Assembly: GCA_019925095.2 (NCBI GenBank)
Contig: CM034413.1
Span: 1,183,001 to 1,247,000, forward strand
Length of the DNA: 64,000 nucleotides
DNA from: Dendrolimus kikuchii
Taxonomy: Eukaryota > Arthropoda > Insecta > Lepidoptera > Lasiocampidae
Reading direction: 5' to 3'
Shown here: in pieces, positions 62,459 to 64,000 of the stretch
Layout of the letters: every line of letters starts with the position of its first letter
Numbering within the stretch: the stretch's first letter is position 1
The notes under the pieces: model-generated
The model's input: only the letters and a program-made list of their open reading frames with translations
Database searches by the model: none
Told to the model about the DNA's origin: nothing
Program-made: the position numbers and the translations under genes

Positions 62459-63461
62459 CGAAATGTATGCTGGGATACATAGTAAAAGTGAAACTTCAAC
62501 GGACAAGTGAAAAAACGAATCCCAATAAAATATTGACTTGAAGTTTTACGGATAGGTTTTCAAATTGGACAAGTACTGTAGTGTTTGCTCCTTAACACTA
62601 ATATAGATGTCACCGGCTCGTCTACCATTATCGCACGTCCAGCTGTATCAGCCTCCCGCGTCCGATTATAAGCCTCGGCGAAAGGCTCTCGTGCGACGAC
62701 CGCGTAACGTCCTCACGGACAGGGTCGACGTTATCACAAAACGGCTGGCCCGGATCAGCCCGCCCGCGGTTAGGACGGCAGGCTGGCAGGCACGGACAGA
62801 CCGACAATCAAGATCTCTCCACGTCCCTGCGAGGGACGTTAGGAGACATAGCCCCCCCACAGGATAGACTAGGCGTGTTGCTGGGAAGTTTCTTTCGCCG
62901 TTTCTTCTCTCCCAGCCATAACACGTTGCGAAACGGCAGTAAGATAGCGTAGGCCGCCGCAAACCACCGATCCCGGCCCGCCGGAATCCTTCCCCTCGGG
63001 CTTTATATTACCCGTCGCCCGTTCTCAATTAGTGCTTTGTGTCGCCCTATGGTGGGCATCATTAAATTCATCCCCCTCTCATGGCAACAGTCCAGCCGAG
63101 GTAAAACTCCTTAGGGAGCTCCCTCGAGCAAGTTGCCCCCCCGGGCTCGAGCGCTTTCGCTTCGCGAAGGCACTTGCCCCAAAAACCCCGGTAAAGTTGT
63201 AAGGTCTTCGGACCAACAACATAAAGTCAAGTCAAATAAAAAAAAAAACTCAGCCTCCCTACTCAATTGATATCCCCTCCCACTGTGTCTCAATGACGTA
63301 ATACAATCAAGACAGATACTTGTATATTATTATGATATACATACACTACAAGTACATTAACAATCTGCCCGCAAAAGTTTAAATTAAAACTTTGTTCCGA
63401 GTCGTTTTTCCACTTGTCCGTTGAAGTTTCACTTCTACTATGTGACCCAGCACACATTTCG
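62459..63461. repeat. inverted repeat arms around a GC-rich LINE end
   Basis: 62459-62530 and 63391-63461 are reverse complements over about 72 bp with roughly ten differences (core gtgaaacttcaacggacaag / cttgtccgttgaagtttcac). The arms enclose 860 bp. No target duplication was found outside them. Confidence 0.8.
62607..63240 (+). mobile_element. GC-rich retroelement 3' region
   Basis: A frame of 86 codons at 62607-62867 rich in Arg and Pro looks like the end of a LINE protein in a mutated copy. It is followed by the ~80-nt hairpin module (62865-62945, stem GCCGTTTC/GAAACGGC at 62897-62937), a CpG-rich 3' region, and an end aagtcaagtcaaat plus 12 A. The poly(A) tail and module place it with retroposons; the family is unknown. 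Confidence 0.55.
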
Positions 63462-63739
63462 ATTTTTCGCAGGTTTACTGCAAATTATGATTTGATTAGG
63501 TACATTTTAATTAATGCATTTTTTATTTAAACACATTTTATTTTATCAAACAAAAAAACTGAATTCGATCCGGAACCAATAAAAACATCGACAGTCTACT
63601 CTAATATTATGCCGTTTCTCACCACGTCTAGTCTAAATTTACGCCGCTCTTCCACGCAGCCGTAACGCTTTTTCGTGACAGAAAAATCCTAAGACCCCAT
63701 CTATATAGAAGTTTCACTTCAAAAAAACGCCTACGTAGA
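63462..63739. other. spacer, no feature recognised
   Basis: agaagtttcacttc at 63708 echoes the core of the inverted arms. Confidence 0.35.
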
Positions 63740-63751
63740 CATACATTTCTA

Positions 63752-63917
63752 CATACATACATACATACATAACTTCACGCCAGTTCCCTTGCGGGGTAAG
63801 GACGAACAACAGAGCGCCATTTAGGCTTATTCTTACACACCTCACTTGCTTCTTTGACATTCATAACTCTTGTCATGCACGCTCGTCTGTTCTTAAGGCT
63901 CCTAACATCACCTTCTG
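63752..63917 (-). mobile_element. RTE-1 3' fragment, 12-bp TSD
   Basis: catacatttcta at 63740-63751 and 63918-63929. The last ~45 codons on the minus strand. cggggtaaggacgaac carries private changes in YPAREL. Confidence 0.94.
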
Positions 63918-64000
63918 CATACATTTCTAGCAATAAATTATTCTATTGTTAAAGGTACATGAACTCAATTTTATTATTACACATCAAAATGTCAAAAATA

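Noticed and set aside
62607..62867. 86-codon Arg/Pro-rich frame as a host protein
   Set aside because: It lies directly upstream of a poly(A)-tailed retroposon 3' end with the shared hairpin module, so it is most likely the end of that element's protein.
63120..63180. Transcription terminator-like GC hairpin (gcgctttcgcttcgcgaagg)
   Set aside because: A bacterial-type terminator makes no sense here; it is part of the GC-rich retroelement 3' region.

Overview
This is an AT-rich, almost gene-free stretch of a eukaryotic genome. It is most likely from a moth or butterfly (Lepidoptera). The inference rests on the repeats: Helitron-like elements that start TCTATACTAATATTATAAAG and end CTAG between A and T, tRNA-derived SINEs, poly(A) and (TATG)n-tailed retroposons, CR1-like LINE tails, RTE-type LINE ends and Penelope-like elements. 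The species cannot be told from the sequence. There is no bacterial or phage gene organisation, and nearly every open frame is a translated repeat.

The only convincing host coding sequence is one internal exon at 37385-37539 (+). It has good splice signals and encodes the end of an immunoglobulin V-like domain, possibly of the Sidestep family of neuronal surface receptors. The rest of the window is then probably intron or flank of that gene.

Labels used below. RepA: about 305 bp poly(A)-tailed SINE-like retroposon, about 25 copies. RTE-1: about 28 3'-end fragments of one RTE-type LINE with a (TATG)n tail. PLE: Penelope-like element, 6 copies, two keeping reverse transcriptase or GIY-YIG coding remnants. 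tSINE-1 and tSINE-2: tRNA-derived SINEs. CR1-K and CR1-N: LINE 3' ends with short-repeat tails. RepF, RepG, RepJ, RepO, RepR, RepS: unclassified families seen two or more times here. MITE-I: TA-flanked inverted-repeat element. A 430-470 bp solo LTR (Ty3-like, 4-bp target duplications) occurs four times, two hAT miniature elements can be delimited to the base, and Helitron ends occur throughout.

Layout. 0-8 kb: Helitron, a PLE with a GIY-YIG remnant, RepA copies, and a PLE split by RepF. 8.3-11.4 kb: mostly single-copy DNA I cannot assign. 12-25 kb: alternating RepA, RTE-1, PLE, tSINE-2 and Helitron, plus a CR1-N split by a hAT element. 25.6-26.3 kb: a 66-bp minisatellite. 27-36 kb: tSINE-1, LTRs and a PLE with reverse transcriptase inside a Helitron. 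36-38 kb: the Ig exon. 38-41.5 kb: a nested RepX/RTE-1/hAT locus and the longest RTE-1 copy. 42-49 kb: CR1-K, MITE-I, a fold-back LTR structure and an RTE-1/RepA chimera. 49-64 kb: more of the same, with two retroelement C-termini fused to RepA, a 42-bp perfect palindrome and a GC-rich LINE end between inverted arms.

The most interesting signals are RNA-structural. One is a hammerhead-like motif in the PLE terminal repeat whose core looks like a swapped C3/G8 pair. The other is an about 80-nt hairpin module shared by PLE, CR1-K and a third LINE, with a compensatory change. Coordinates of repeat edges are by eye. Those with a stated target-site duplication (TSD) are accurate to a base or two, the others to about 10-20 bp.
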